Source: Streptomyces melanogenes (GTDB lineage: Bacteria; Actinomycetota; Actinomycetes; Streptomycetales; Streptomycetaceae). From it: 64,000 bases of DNA. A program made the translations under genes and the position numbers. Positions 1-9,399 of this stretch are shown here, in pieces. Numbering within the stretch: the first letter of the stretch is position 1; each line of letters begins with the position of its first letter. Below the pieces are notes generated by a model that did not search any database, was not told the origin of the DNA, and worked only from the letters and a program-made list of their open reading frames with translations. The DNA lies in the NCBI RefSeq assembly GCF_014649795.1, contig NZ_BMTS01000006.1, forward strand, positions 248,001 to 312,000. Direction: 5' to 3'.

Positions 1-85
1 TCATGACGACCGGATTCTTCGTCGTACTGGCCAATGCCGTCGCGGACGCGCTGTACGCGATGGCGGACCGACGGGTGGTGCTCCA

Positions 86-89
<4 letters not shown>
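1..89 (+). CDS. Peptide ABC transporter permease, C-terminal fragment
   Basis: Only the last 28 residues and the TGA stop lie in the window; the protein starts upstream. The visible tail is a hydrophobic helix followed by a short charged end that resembles the last helix of DppB/OppB-type inner-membrane permeases, which usually close with a similar Asp-Leu-Tyr-x-x-x-Asp-Pro-Arg pattern. It would form the membrane channel for di- or oligopeptide uptake. The stop codon overlaps the GTG start of the next gene, an ATPase of the same transporter class, so the two are translationally coupled. The family call rests mainly on that context. Confidence 0.6.
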
Positions 90-1723
<1,634 letters not shown>

Positions 1724-1799
1724 CGCTCTGTCACTCTCCCGCCCCGTAGCGCGACGGAACGCGACCGGGGAGGGAAAGTTACGTGCATTCACCCCTTCC

Positions 1800-1833
1800 G
1801 GTGGCGCGATGGACAACCGTCCATCGCGCCACC
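1800..1833. terminator. Perfect 15-bp inverted repeat after the transporter operon
   Basis: Arms 1800-1814 and 1819-1833 are perfectly complementary and are separated by AACC. The hairpin lies 77 bp after the ABC ATPase stop and 80 bp before the glycosyltransferase start. No clear T-tract follows, which is usual for Streptomyces terminators. It could instead be an operator or leader element of the polysaccharide operon. Confidence 0.6.
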
Positions 1834-1913
1834 GTCGTATCCGCTTACGTTCTTCCCGCTGCGAGTCGCCGGTGCAACGGCGGCCGCCCACCAGGGAGAT
1901 CGGGGGTGCGTAC

Positions 1914-4154
1914 ATGCGGATCGGACTGCTCACCGACGGCGGCTATCCGTACACGACCGGCGAGTCCAGGCTGTGGTGCGACCGGCTCGTGCGCGGGCTC
2001 GCGCGGCACGAGTTCGACATATACGCCCTGAGCCGCACGGCGGCCCAGGAGGAACGCGGCTGGGTGGCCCTGCCGCCTCAGGTCCGCCGGGTGCGCACGG
2101 CCCCGCTGTGGGCCCCGCAGGAGTGGGCGCACGCCCGCACGGGCGCGCAGGTGCCGCGCCGCCTCGGCCGCCGCGAACGGCACCGCTTCGCCACGTGCTT
2201 TCGCGAACTGGCCGGAGCGATCTGCATGGCCGGACCGGGCGGGGCGGCGGAGGGCGGGAGTACGTCTTCGGGGCAGGCCGCGGCGCCCGGCAGGGGCGGG
2301 CCGCTGAGCGGGGTGCCCGGGCAGCGGCCGGGCGGGAGCGCCCCGGCCTCGGACCCGAACGCCCTGACCATCACCGACCTGACCGTCTCCTTCGACGCGC
2401 TCGCCATGGAAGGGCAGGTGGTGGTCGGCACGGCGGCTTCGGGCGGGACTTCGGGCGCCGGTACCGGTGCCGGGGCCGCCGCCCCGGGCGGTTGTTCGCG
2501 GTTCGCCGAGGCGCTGTACGGGCTGGCCGACCTGGCCCGCGAGTGCGGCGGGCTCTCCGGCGCGCTGCGCTCCGAGACGGCCGTGCGCGTACTGGAGGCC
2601 GCCTGCCGCACCCCCGGCGCGAGCCGCGCGGTGCAGGCCGCGCGCGTCCCCGACTACCTCGCCTTCGCCGACCTCCTGGAACGCGCCCTGCGCCCCCTCT
2701 CGCTCGACTGGTACGACGCGGCGGGCCTCGGCGACGTCGACCTCTGCCACGCGGCCGGAGGCGGCTCCGCCGCCCTCCCGGGCCTGCTGGCCAAACGCTT
2801 CTTCGGGGTTCCGCTGCTGGTCACCGAGTACGGGGTGCAGCTGCGCGCGCAGTACCTCGCGGCGGGCGACGCGCGCGTCCCGGTACGGGCGCTGATGGCC
2901 GCCTTCCACCGGCGGCTCGCCGCCGAGGTGTACGAGCGGGCCGCGCTCATCACCCCCGGCAACACCCACACCCGCCGCTGGCAGGAGAAGTGCGGCGCCG
3001 ACCGCGCCAAGCTGCGCACGGTGTACCCGGGCATGGCCGCCGACCGCTTCCAGACGGTCGGCGAGGAGACGAACGGGGGCGACCCCACCACGCTGGTCTG
3101 GGTCGGCCGCGTCGACCCGACGAAGGACCTCATCGCCCTGCTGCACGCCTTCGCCGAGGTCCGCCGCGCGGAGCCGGACGCGCGCCTGCGCATCTTCTAC
3201 GCGGGCCAGGCGTCCGGGGCGGTGGGGTACGTGGATGGTCGCGGGTCGGGCTCGGCGGGGTTCGGAGGGGCGGGCCTCGGGGCCGGTGTGGAGTACGGCT
3301 CGGGATCGGGATACGGGGGCGGCTCGGGATTGGGATACGGGGTCGGCCCGGGGTACGCGGGCGGCCCCCACTACGGCGCCGCCGCCCAAGGGTTCGGCGC
3401 CCCCGCCTCCCCCCTTTCGCCCGAGTCCGCCGCCTACCTCGCCCACTGCCGCGCCCTCGCGGCCCAGCTCTTCCCCGACGAGGCCGTGGACGCGCACGCG
3501 GTCGGCGACAACCCGGTCTCCTTCGAGGAGATCGGCGGGCCCGGCGCGCCGGAGCTGGCCGACGCGTACGCCAGCGGCAGCGTCGTCGTGCTCTCCAGCG
3601 TCGTCGAGGGCTTCCCGGTCAGCCTGGTCGAGGCGATGTTCTGCGGCCGGGCCACGGTCTCGACCGACGCGGGCGCGGTGGTCGAAGTCATCGGCGGCAC
3701 GGGCCTCGTGGTGCCGCCGCGCAACCCGCGCGCCCTGGCCGACGCGTGCGTCGCGCTGCTGCGCGACCCCGAACGCCGCGAACGGCTGGGCGCCGCCGCC
3801 CGCGCCCGCGCCCTCGAACTCTTCACCGTCGAGCAGAACCTCGCGGCATTTCGCGGCATTTACCTGGAGCTGATGTCCCACTGCCCGGTGCAGCGCGAGG
3901 CCGTGGACGAGAGCGGCGACCCGGTCCTGTTCGCCCACCCGGCCGAGGCCCACGTCCCCGGCAGCTGGGCCGCCATGACCGCCCCGTCCACGGCCGCCGG
4001 GCACGCCCCGAGCTGGGCGGACGGGGGCGCGCGCGGCGGTACGAGGAGTACGGGCACGGCCCGCCCGACCACCCGGAGCTCGGCCCCGCCCCCCTCGGAC
4101 CCGCCCGGCATCGCCCGCCCCGGCTCCGCCCACGCCGAGGAGGCGACCCGATGA
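1914..4154 (+). CDS. DUF3492 / PelF-like GT4 glycosyltransferase
   Basis: A 746-residue glycosyltransferase. The N-terminus (MRIGLLTDGGYPY, then a Trp-containing helix) matches the DUF3492 domain of PelF-type enzymes, and the C-terminal third is a GT-B/GT4 domain with the donor-site pattern VEGFPVSLVEAM near residue 560 and a later VVPPRNP loop. PelF uses UDP-sugars to build the Pel exopolysaccharide; the sugar here is unknown. ATG 1914 was chosen over in-frame start 1809 because GGGAG lies about 13-17 nt upstream and the family N-terminus begins here. Two low-complexity inserts are unusual: a Gly/Ser/Pro stretch near residues 106-147 and a Gly-Tyr-rich stretch near 438-499. It overlaps the next gene by ATGA and leads a four-gene operon. 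Confidence 0.85.
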   Translation: MRIGLLTDGGYPYTTGESRLWCDRLVRGLARHEFDIYALSRTAAQEERGWVALPPQVRRVRTAPLWAPQEWAHARTGAQVPRRLGRRERHRFATCFRELAGAICMAGPGGAAEGGSTSSGQAAAPGRGGPLSGVPGQRPGGSAPASDPNALTITDLTVSFDALAMEGQVVVGTAASGGTSGAGTGAGAAAPGGCSRFAEALYGLADLARECGGLSGALRSETAVRVLEAACRTPGASRAVQAARVPDYLAFADLLERALRPLSLDWYDAAGLGDVDLCHAAGGGSAALPGLLAKRFFGVPLLVTEYGVQLRAQYLAAGDARVPVRALMAAFHRRLAAEVYERAALITPGNTHTRRWQEKCGADRAKLRTVYPGMAADRFQTVGEETNGGDPTTLVWVGRVDPTKDLIALLHAFAEVRRAEPDARLRIFYAGQASGAVGYVDGRGSGSAGFGGAGLGAGVEYGSGSGYGGGSGLGYGVGPGYAGGPHYGAAAQGFGAPASPLSPESAAYLAHCRALAAQLFPDEAVDAHAVGDNPVSFEEIGGPGAPELADAYASGSVVVLSSVVEGFPVSLVEAMFCGRATVSTDAGAVVEVIGGTGLVVPPRNPRALADACVALLRDPERRERLGAAARARALELFTVEQNLAAFRGIYLELMSHCPVQREAVDESGDPVLFAHPAEAHVPGSWAAMTAPSTAAGHAPSWADGGARGGTRSTGTARPTTRSSAPPPSDPPGIARPGSAHAEEATR

Positions 4155-5701
4155 CCCGCCCCCCGACGACCCGGCCGACGGACGGCCCCGCCGACAACGA
4201 CATCCCGCGCGCCCCCGAGAGCTCGGGCGCCTGGGACATCCGCTCGGAGGCCCTCCTGGCCGACCCGGTCCCGAAGCGCCCCACGGGCGTACGGGGCCAG
4301 CGCCTCCCGTTTCCCCCGATCCCAAGGGGCAACTCGGCCTCGGTGGAGGGGAGTTCGAAGGGGGCGGCCAACGTGTCGAGGGGGGCGGCGAGCGCGGCGC
4401 GTACGGAGTCCATCCCCGCGAACTCCGCCCGCCCTGCGTCCGGTTCGCCCTGGGAGACCCCGGCGGCCCATGACTCCGTGGCAGCCGAGGACCCCACCGA
4501 GGTCGAGAAGGTCACCGAGGTCGACGAGCCCACCGAGGCCGACGAGCCCACCGCCCCCCGGCGGTCCGCGCCCCCGGACCAGCCCTCCGCCGGGCCCCAA
4601 CGCCCCCGCCCCCGTCGCGGTCCCGCCGACCCCGTAAGGGCGCTCATGCACCGGCACCGGGACCTGTGCGAGCGGGCCGTCGACCCGCTGGAGATCGCCG
4701 CCGGACTCGAAGCGCACGGGGTGACCGACCGGACCGCCGCCCGCTTCCGGCACCGGGACGTGTTCTCGCTCGCCGAGGAGCTCTACGCGCGCGTGCCGCG
4801 CGGCACCGAACCGCCGCGCCACGACCTGGAGCCCGCACCCCAGCCCGCCGGACGGCCGTTCCGGGTGCTGCGCGCGCTGCTGCCCGGTGCCCTGTGCGCC
4901 CTCACCGTGACGGCCAGCCGGATCACCGTCGGCGGGGCACGGCTCGCCGCGATCGCCGCCGGGGCCGCCGCCGTCGGCGCCGCCTTCGCGTACGCCGTCC
5001 GGCGCGGCCCCCTGCGGACCGGCCGCGGCGCCGGGCTGCCGTGGGCACTCTGGCTCGCCGCCTACGCCGTCGCGGGCAACGGCCTCCTGGACGCGCTGGT
5101 CGCGGGCGGCCCGGACGGCGGCCCCGTCGGCGCCGACGGCTGGGGCGCCGACCCGGCGGCCGCGGTCGGCCTCACCCTGGCCGTCGCCCCCGCCACCTGG
5201 TGCGCCCGCCTCTTCGCCGTACGCGCCCGGCGCGGCCTCGCCACCAGCCGCGGCCTGGAGGAGTTCACCGGCCGCTCCCGCCCCCTGCTGCTCGGCGCGG
5301 TCGCCCTGTTCCTGACCGTCCTCGCCGCGATCCTGCTGACCGGCCGACTCGCTTACGGGCACGGCTCGTTCGCGTCCGCCGCCGCACCCGGCGCGCTGCT
5401 CTTCCTGGCGCGGCTGCTCACCCTGCACGGCTTCGCACCGGCCGCCGCCGCCGGACTGCGGGCGGCGGCCTGCGCCGAGGCGGCCGCCCTCGCCCTGGTG
5501 CTCGCCGGCCGCCTGCCGGGCTGCGGCGTCCTCGCCCGCCCGGTGACCGCCGCCGTCGAGGCGGGCGGCGCGGGAGCCGTCCCGGCCGCGATCTGCGGCG
5601 CGGTCGCCCTCGCCCTGCTCGTCCGGGCCACCGCGGTCCTCGCCCGCGCCTCGGCCCACTCCGTACGCCCACCCACCCCCGAACAGCACTACACGCATTG
5701 A
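4151..5701 (+). CDS. Polytopic membrane protein of the PelF-like operon
   Basis: A 516-residue protein whose ATG overlaps the glycosyltransferase stop (ATGA), so it is translationally coupled. The first 160 or so residues are Pro/Glu/Thr-rich and probably disordered, with short repeats around VDEPTEADEPT. A small soluble stretch follows, and from about residue 240 to 500 there are roughly eight hydrophobic segments. I do not recognise a named family. Its place beside a PelF-like enzyme suggests the membrane partner of polysaccharide synthesis or export, the role PelG has in Pel systems, but I see no sequence feature that proves a PelG relationship. Confidence 0.75.
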   Translation: MTRPPTTRPTDGPADNDIPRAPESSGAWDIRSEALLADPVPKRPTGVRGQRLPFPPIPRGNSASVEGSSKGAANVSRGAASAARTESIPANSARPASGSPWETPAAHDSVAAEDPTEVEKVTEVDEPTEADEPTAPRRSAPPDQPSAGPQRPRPRRGPADPVRALMHRHRDLCERAVDPLEIAAGLEAHGVTDRTAARFRHRDVFSLAEELYARVPRGTEPPRHDLEPAPQPAGRPFRVLRALLPGALCALTVTASRITVGGARLAAIAAGAAAVGAAFAYAVRRGPLRTGRGAGLPWALWLAAYAVAGNGLLDALVAGGPDGGPVGADGWGADPAAAVGLTLAVAPATWCARLFAVRARRGLATSRGLEEFTGRSRPLLLGAVALFLTVLAAILLTGRLAYGHGSFASAAAPGALLFLARLLTLHGFAPAAAAGLRAAACAEAAALALVLAGRLPGCGVLARPVTAAVEAGGAGAVPAAICGAVALALLVRATAVLARASAHSVRPPTPEQHYTH

Positions 5702-5733
5702 CGCGCACTGATGCCCGAAGGAGAACGAGACAC

Positions 5734-5787
5734 ATGACCGCCCTGCCCCCGGCCTCCTGCCGACCGCACGGAAAGGCCGTGCGATGA
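5734..5787 (+). CDS. Possible 17-residue leader ORF ahead of the epimerase
   Basis: A 17-codon ORF (MTALPPASCRPHGKAVR) with a good ribosome-binding site, AAGGAGAA, about 8 nt upstream of its ATG. Its TGA overlaps the ATG of the epimerase gene (ATGA). The epimerase start has only a weak Shine-Dalgarno of its own, so this small ORF may serve to load ribosomes for the next gene. Whether the peptide has a function of its own cannot be told. Confidence 0.45.
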   Translation: MTALPPASCRPHGKAVR

Positions 5788-6755
5788 GGGTGCTACTGCT
5801 CGGTGCCAACGGATATCTGGGCCGTTTCGTCGCCGACCGACTGCTCGCCGACCCGGCCGTCCAGCTCACCGCGCTCGGGCGCGGCGACGACGCCGACGTC
5901 CGGTTCGACCTCGCCTCCGGCAGCCCGGGAGCCCTGACCCGCTTCCTGGACGCCGTCCACCCCGGGGTCGTGATCAACTGCGCGGGCGCCACCCGCGGCG
6001 GCGCCCGCGAACTGACCCGGCACAACACGGTCGCCGTCGCCACCGTCTGCGAGGCCCTGCGCCGCAGCGGCTGCGGCGCCCGCCTCGTCCAGCTCGGCTG
6101 CGCCTCCGAATACGGGCCCTCGCAGCCGGGGTCCTCCACCGCCGAGGACGCCGTGCCGCGCCCCGGCGGCCCGTACGGCGTGAGCAAACTCGCCGGGACC
6201 GAGCTGGTCCTCGGCTCCGGCCTGGACGCCATCGTGCTGCGGGTCTTCTCCCCGGTCGGGCCCGGCACCCCCGCCGGGTCCCCGCTCGGCCGCCTCGCCG
6301 AGGCGATGCGCCGGGCCATGCAGTCAGGCGACGGCGAACTCAAACTCGCCGGGCTCGGTGTGCAGCGCGACTTCGTGGACGTCCGCGACGTCGCCCGCGC
6401 CGTCCACGCCGCCTCCCTCTCCGCCGCCCAGGGCGTCGTCAACATCGGGACCGGCCGCTCGGTGAAGCTGCGCGACGCGGCCGCCGTCCTCGCCCGGGTC
6501 GCCGGATACGGCGGCGCGCTGCACGAACTGGACGCCGGGCCGGGCCTGCGGCCGGGAGTCATCGGCGCCCCCCGCCCGTCCGCAGACGCCGTCCTGGAGC
6601 ATCTGGCGGCCTCCCCGGCCCCGTACCCCGACGGCTGCGGCAGCTGGCAGCAGGCCGACGTCCGCACCGCGCGCGACCGGCTCGGCTGGCGGCCCCGCAT
6701 CAACCTGGAGGAGTCCCTCGCGGACATCTGGATGGAGGCGGCGTGCCGCATCTGA
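5784..6755 (+). CDS. NAD-dependent epimerase/dehydratase
   Basis: A 323-residue extended short-chain dehydrogenase. The Rossmann motif GANGYLG lies at residues 7-13 and the catalytic Tyr-Lys pair appears as YGVSKLAG near residue 132. Proteins of this family usually epimerise or dehydrate nucleotide sugars (GalE-, WcaG- or RmlB/D-like). In this operon it would supply the activated sugar for the PelF-like transferase; Pel-type loci in other bacteria often contain a UDP-GlcNAc/UDP-Gal C4-epimerase, but the substrate here is an inference. It overlaps the spherulin-family gene by 13 bp. Confidence 0.88.
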   Translation: MRVLLLGANGYLGRFVADRLLADPAVQLTALGRGDDADVRFDLASGSPGALTRFLDAVHPGVVINCAGATRGGARELTRHNTVAVATVCEALRRSGCGARLVQLGCASEYGPSQPGSSTAEDAVPRPGGPYGVSKLAGTELVLGSGLDAIVLRVFSPVGPGTPAGSPLGRLAEAMRRAMQSGDGELKLAGLGVQRDFVDVRDVARAVHAASLSAAQGVVNIGTGRSVKLRDAAAVLARVAGYGGALHELDAGPGLRPGVIGAPRPSADAVLEHLAASPAPYPDGCGSWQQADVRTARDRLGWRPRINLEESLADIWMEAACRI

Positions 6756-7492
6756 CCACCACCGGCGCCCCGCGCGCGGCGACCTCGGGACGGCTCGGGT
6801 TCGGCGTCCCCGGCTGCGCGCACCCCCTGGTCGCCCCGGTCGAGTGGGCCGAGCTGACCCGCCCGGGCACCCCGCTGCACTGGGCGGTCCTGAACGTCGC
6901 CGACGGCCCGGGCACCCGCCCCGACCCGCACTGCCTGGAAGCCGCCGGGAAGCTGCGCAACGCGGGCATCCGGGTCCTCGGCCACCTCGACACCGCGTAC
7001 GGGACCCGCCCCTTCGGCGAGCAGATCTCCGACGCGCACCGCTTCCTCGACTGGTACCGCGTCGACGGCTTCCTGCTGGACCGCTGTCCCACGGACCGGG
7101 ACGCGCTGCCGGAGGTGCGGCGCACGGTCTCGACCCTGAGAGCCCTGCGCGAGGGCGCCCACCTGGTCCTCGGCCAGGGCGCCCACCCGTACCCGGGCTA
7201 CGCGGAGACCGCCGACCAGCTGGTCACCTTCACCGGACCGTGGAACGAGTACCGGTGGTCGCAGGTGGCCGAGTGGACCGCCGACTACCCGGCGGAGCGC
7301 TTCTGCCACTTCGTCCACGGGGTGCCCCGCACCCACCTCGACGAGGCCCTGCGGATCGCCCGCTGGCAGGGCGCGGGGACGATCTACTTCACCGACCGGG
7401 GAGACGCCGGGGGACAAATGAACCCATTCGAGACACTGCCCGGCTACTGGGACGAAATCGTCTCGCGTATCGGACCGGGTATCTCGGAATGA
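6743..7492 (+). CDS. Spherulin-4 family (GH135-like) protein
   Basis: A 249-residue protein with the TIM-barrel pattern of the spherulation-specific family 4: HWAVLNVADGPG near residue 45, a VLGHLDTAYGTR strand near 82 and WYRVDGFLLDR near 108. The family includes fungal Sph3, a glycoside hydrolase (GH135) acting on galactosaminogalactan. The usual Asp-Glu after the strand-4 Gly-hydrophobic pattern reads Asp-Arg here, so the expected catalytic Glu may be missing. No signal peptide is visible, unlike secreted family members. GTG 6743 sits behind GGAGG. The stop overlaps the -35 element of the moeZ promoter. Confidence 0.8.
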   Translation: MPHLTTTGAPRAATSGRLGFGVPGCAHPLVAPVEWAELTRPGTPLHWAVLNVADGPGTRPDPHCLEAAGKLRNAGIRVLGHLDTAYGTRPFGEQISDAHRFLDWYRVDGFLLDRCPTDRDALPEVRRTVSTLRALREGAHLVLGQGAHPYPGYAETADQLVTFTGPWNEYRWSQVAEWTADYPAERFCHFVHGVPRTHLDEALRIARWQGAGTIYFTDRGDAGGQMNPFETLPGYWDEIVSRIGPGISE

Positions 7493-7511
7493 GAAGCGGC
7501 GTGGCAGTGTT
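7486..7511 (+). promoter_or_regulatory. SigR-type promoter of moeZ
   Basis: GGAAT at 7486-7490, an 18-nt spacer, and GTT at 7509-7511 match the established SigR consensus GGGAAT-N18-GTT except for the first G. The -35 element overlaps the stop codon of the spherulin-family gene and transcription would start about 40 nt before the moeZ GTG. The sigR gene itself is in this window. Confidence 0.8.
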
Positions 7512-7555
7512 GCGGGAAGAACAACCGTACTGACATACCGACCGACGGAGTTTCC

Positions 7556-8734
7556 GTGTCGCTGCCACCCTTGGTCGAGCCGGCCGCCGAGCTCACCGTA
7601 GACGAGGTCCGCAGGTACTCGCGCCACCTGATCATTCCCGATGTCGGGATGGACGGGCAGAAGCGGCTGAAGAACGCCAAGGTGCTCTGTGTGGGCGCCG
7701 GCGGCCTCGGCTCGCCGGCCCTCATGTACCTGGCCGCCGCCGGTGTCGGCACGCTCGGCATCGTCGAGTTCGACGAGGTCGACGAGTCGAACCTGCAGCG
7801 CCAGATCATCCACAGCCAGGCCGATATCGGCCGCTCCAAGGCCGAGTCCGCCAAGGACTCGGTCCTGGGGATCAACCCGTACGTGAACGTGGTCCTGCAC
7901 GAAGAGCGGCTCGAAGCCGAGAACGTGATGGACATCTTCAGCCAGTACGACCTGATCGTCGACGGCACGGACAACTTCGCCACCCGGTACCTCGTCAACG
8001 ACGCGTGCGTGCTGCTCAACAAGCCGTACGTGTGGGGCTCGATCTACCGGTTCGACGGCCAGGCCTCGGTCTTCTGGTCCGAGTACGGCCCCTGCTACCG
8101 CTGCCTGTACCCGGAGCCCCCGCCGCCGGGCATGGTCCCCTCCTGCGCCGAGGGCGGCGTCCTGGGCGTGCTCTGCGCGTCCATCGGCTCCATCCAGGTC
8201 ACCGAGGCGATCAAGGTCCTCGCGGGCGTCGGCGAGCCGCTGGTCGGCCGACTGATGATCTACGACGCCCTGGAGATGCAGTACCGCCAGGTGAAGGTCC
8301 GCAAGGACCCCGACTGCGCGGTCTGCGGCGCCAACCCGACCGTCACCGAGCTCATCGACTACGAGGCCTTCTGTGGCGTCGTGTCCGAGGAGGCCCAGGA
8401 GGCGGCGCTCGGCTCGACGATCACTCCCCGGCAGCTCAAGGAGTGGATCGACGCCGACGAGAAGATCGAGATCATCGACGTCCGCGAGCCGAACGAGTAC
8501 GAGATCGTCTCGATCCCGGGCGCCAAGCTGATCCCGAAGAACGAGTTCCTGATGGGCAACGCCCTCCAGGACCTGCCGCAGGACCGGCGCATCGTGCTGC
8601 ACTGCAAGACGGGCGTCCGCTCGGCCGAGGTGCTCGCGGTCCTGAAGTCCGCGGGCTTCGCGGACGCGGTCCACGTCGGCGGCGGCGTGATCGGCTGGGT
8701 CAACCAGATCGAGCCGGAGAAGCCCGTCTACTGA
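7556..8734 (+). CDS. moeZ: Adenylyltransferase/sulfurtransferase MoeZ
   Basis: A 392-residue fusion of an E1/MoeB-ThiF domain and a rhodanese domain. The ATP-binding loop GAGGLGS lies near residue 47, the zinc ligands are the CYRC pair near 180 and the CAVC pair near 252, and the rhodanese active-site Cys sits in HCKTGVR near residue 350. MoeZ adenylates the C-terminal Gly of MoaD/ThiS-like carriers and then passes sulfur to them, serving molybdopterin, thiamine, thioviridamide-type and cysteine routes in actinobacteria. GTG 7556 has GGAG about 9 nt upstream. The SigR-type promoter ahead of it ties sulfur transfer to thiol stress. Confidence 0.95.
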   Translation: MSLPPLVEPAAELTVDEVRRYSRHLIIPDVGMDGQKRLKNAKVLCVGAGGLGSPALMYLAAAGVGTLGIVEFDEVDESNLQRQIIHSQADIGRSKAESAKDSVLGINPYVNVVLHEERLEAENVMDIFSQYDLIVDGTDNFATRYLVNDACVLLNKPYVWGSIYRFDGQASVFWSEYGPCYRCLYPEPPPPGMVPSCAEGGVLGVLCASIGSIQVTEAIKVLAGVGEPLVGRLMIYDALEMQYRQVKVRKDPDCAVCGANPTVTELIDYEAFCGVVSEEAQEAALGSTITPRQLKEWIDADEKIEIIDVREPNEYEIVSIPGAKLIPKNEFLMGNALQDLPQDRRIVLHCKTGVRSAEVLAVLKSAGFADAVHVGGGVIGWVNQIEPEKPVY

Positions 8735-8746
8735 TCCCGGTCCCGG

Positions 8747-8770
8747 CCCGTAGGACATTTGTCCTGCGGG
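8747..8770. terminator. Palindrome after moeZ
   Basis: Arms 8747-8757 and 8760-8770 form an 11-bp inverted repeat with one G-T pair, and flanking GTCCCGG/CCGGGAC extends it. It lies 12 bp after the moeZ stop, so a terminator is the simplest reading. The core AGGACATTTGTCCT could also be a protein-binding operator for the following gene. Confidence 0.55.
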
Positions 8771-8799
8771 ACCCGGGACGGTCATCTCTGCCGTGGTCG

Positions 8800-8856
8800 G
8801 TGCCCCCTGAGCGAAGCTCTTTCTTGTCAGCGAGAGAGCGCGAGCGAAGGGGGCAC
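8800..8856 (+). promoter_or_regulatory. Structured 5' leader that can hide the ribosome-binding site
   Basis: GTGCCCCC at 8800-8807 is perfectly complementary to GGGGGCAC at 8849-8856, and the latter contains the Shine-Dalgarno of the gene starting at 8861. Between the arms are GAGC-GAA-GCTC and CTCTTTC/GAGAGAG pairings, giving a three-way-junction-like fold. This suggests translational control, but no known riboswitch class is recognised. Confidence 0.45.
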
Positions 8857-8860
8857 TGTG

Positions 8861-9352
8861 ATGAGCACGGTGGCAATCGAGAACCAGGTCCGCACTGTTG
8901 GAGCCGAGGTCCGCACGGAGATTGAGGCGCACGTCGAGATCTCGGCGCAGGCCGCGGCCACGGCGCAGCCGGAGATCAAGGGCCTGCCCACCTGGTACTT
9001 CCCGCTGGTCGGCTGCTTCGCCGGGGTCTTCGACATCGCCCGCGCCTACCCGGTGGTCTACTGGCTGATCCCGGTCGTGGCCGCCCTGAACATCGCGCTC
9101 ACGCTCACCGTGCTCCGCGCCCGGATGCGCTACATGCGGGCGCTCTGGAAGAACAAGCGCACCCGCCTGCTCGCCCTCGGTCTGCTCGGCGTCCGCTTCG
9201 CGGTCCGGTTCGGCCTGGGCTTCGCCGGCCTCGCGATGGGCGCGGCGAGCGGCAGCCTCACCGTCGGCATCGTGATGGCGGTGCTGGGCACGGCGATGGC
9301 CTGGGGCGACCAGTGGCTGATCCTGCGCACCCTCAAGCGCGCCCAGGCCTGA
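8861..9352 (+). CDS. Conserved small membrane protein, unknown function
   Basis: A 163-residue protein. The first 40 residues are soluble and helical, followed by three or four hydrophobic segments (about residues 45-62, 66-84, 105-130 and 133-150) with a basic loop RMRYMRALWKNKRTR between them. I recognise no named domain. ATG 8861 is preferred over GTG 8858 because it lies 7 nt from the GGGGG run. The leader can fold so that this run is paired, so translation may be regulated. It stands alone between moeZ and a convergent gene. Confidence 0.75.
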   Translation: MSTVAIENQVRTVGAEVRTEIEAHVEISAQAAATAQPEIKGLPTWYFPLVGCFAGVFDIARAYPVVYWLIPVVAALNIALTLTVLRARMRYMRALWKNKRTRLLALGLLGVRFAVRFGLGFAGLAMGAASGSLTVGIVMAVLGTAMAWGDQWLILRTLKRAQA

Positions 9353-9399
9353 CGGCCGCCCGGCCGGACCGAGGCCCGGCCGCTCCCGGTCCGCGCCCG

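Noticed and set aside
1973..4150. Upstream extension of the 4151 membrane protein
   Set aside because: It lies in the wrong frame of the glycosyltransferase; the ATGA overlap at 4151 is the natural start.
8747..8770. DevR/OsdR-type dormancy box after moeZ
   Set aside because: The palindrome resembles such boxes only loosely and sits where a terminator is expected; not claimed as an operator of that class.
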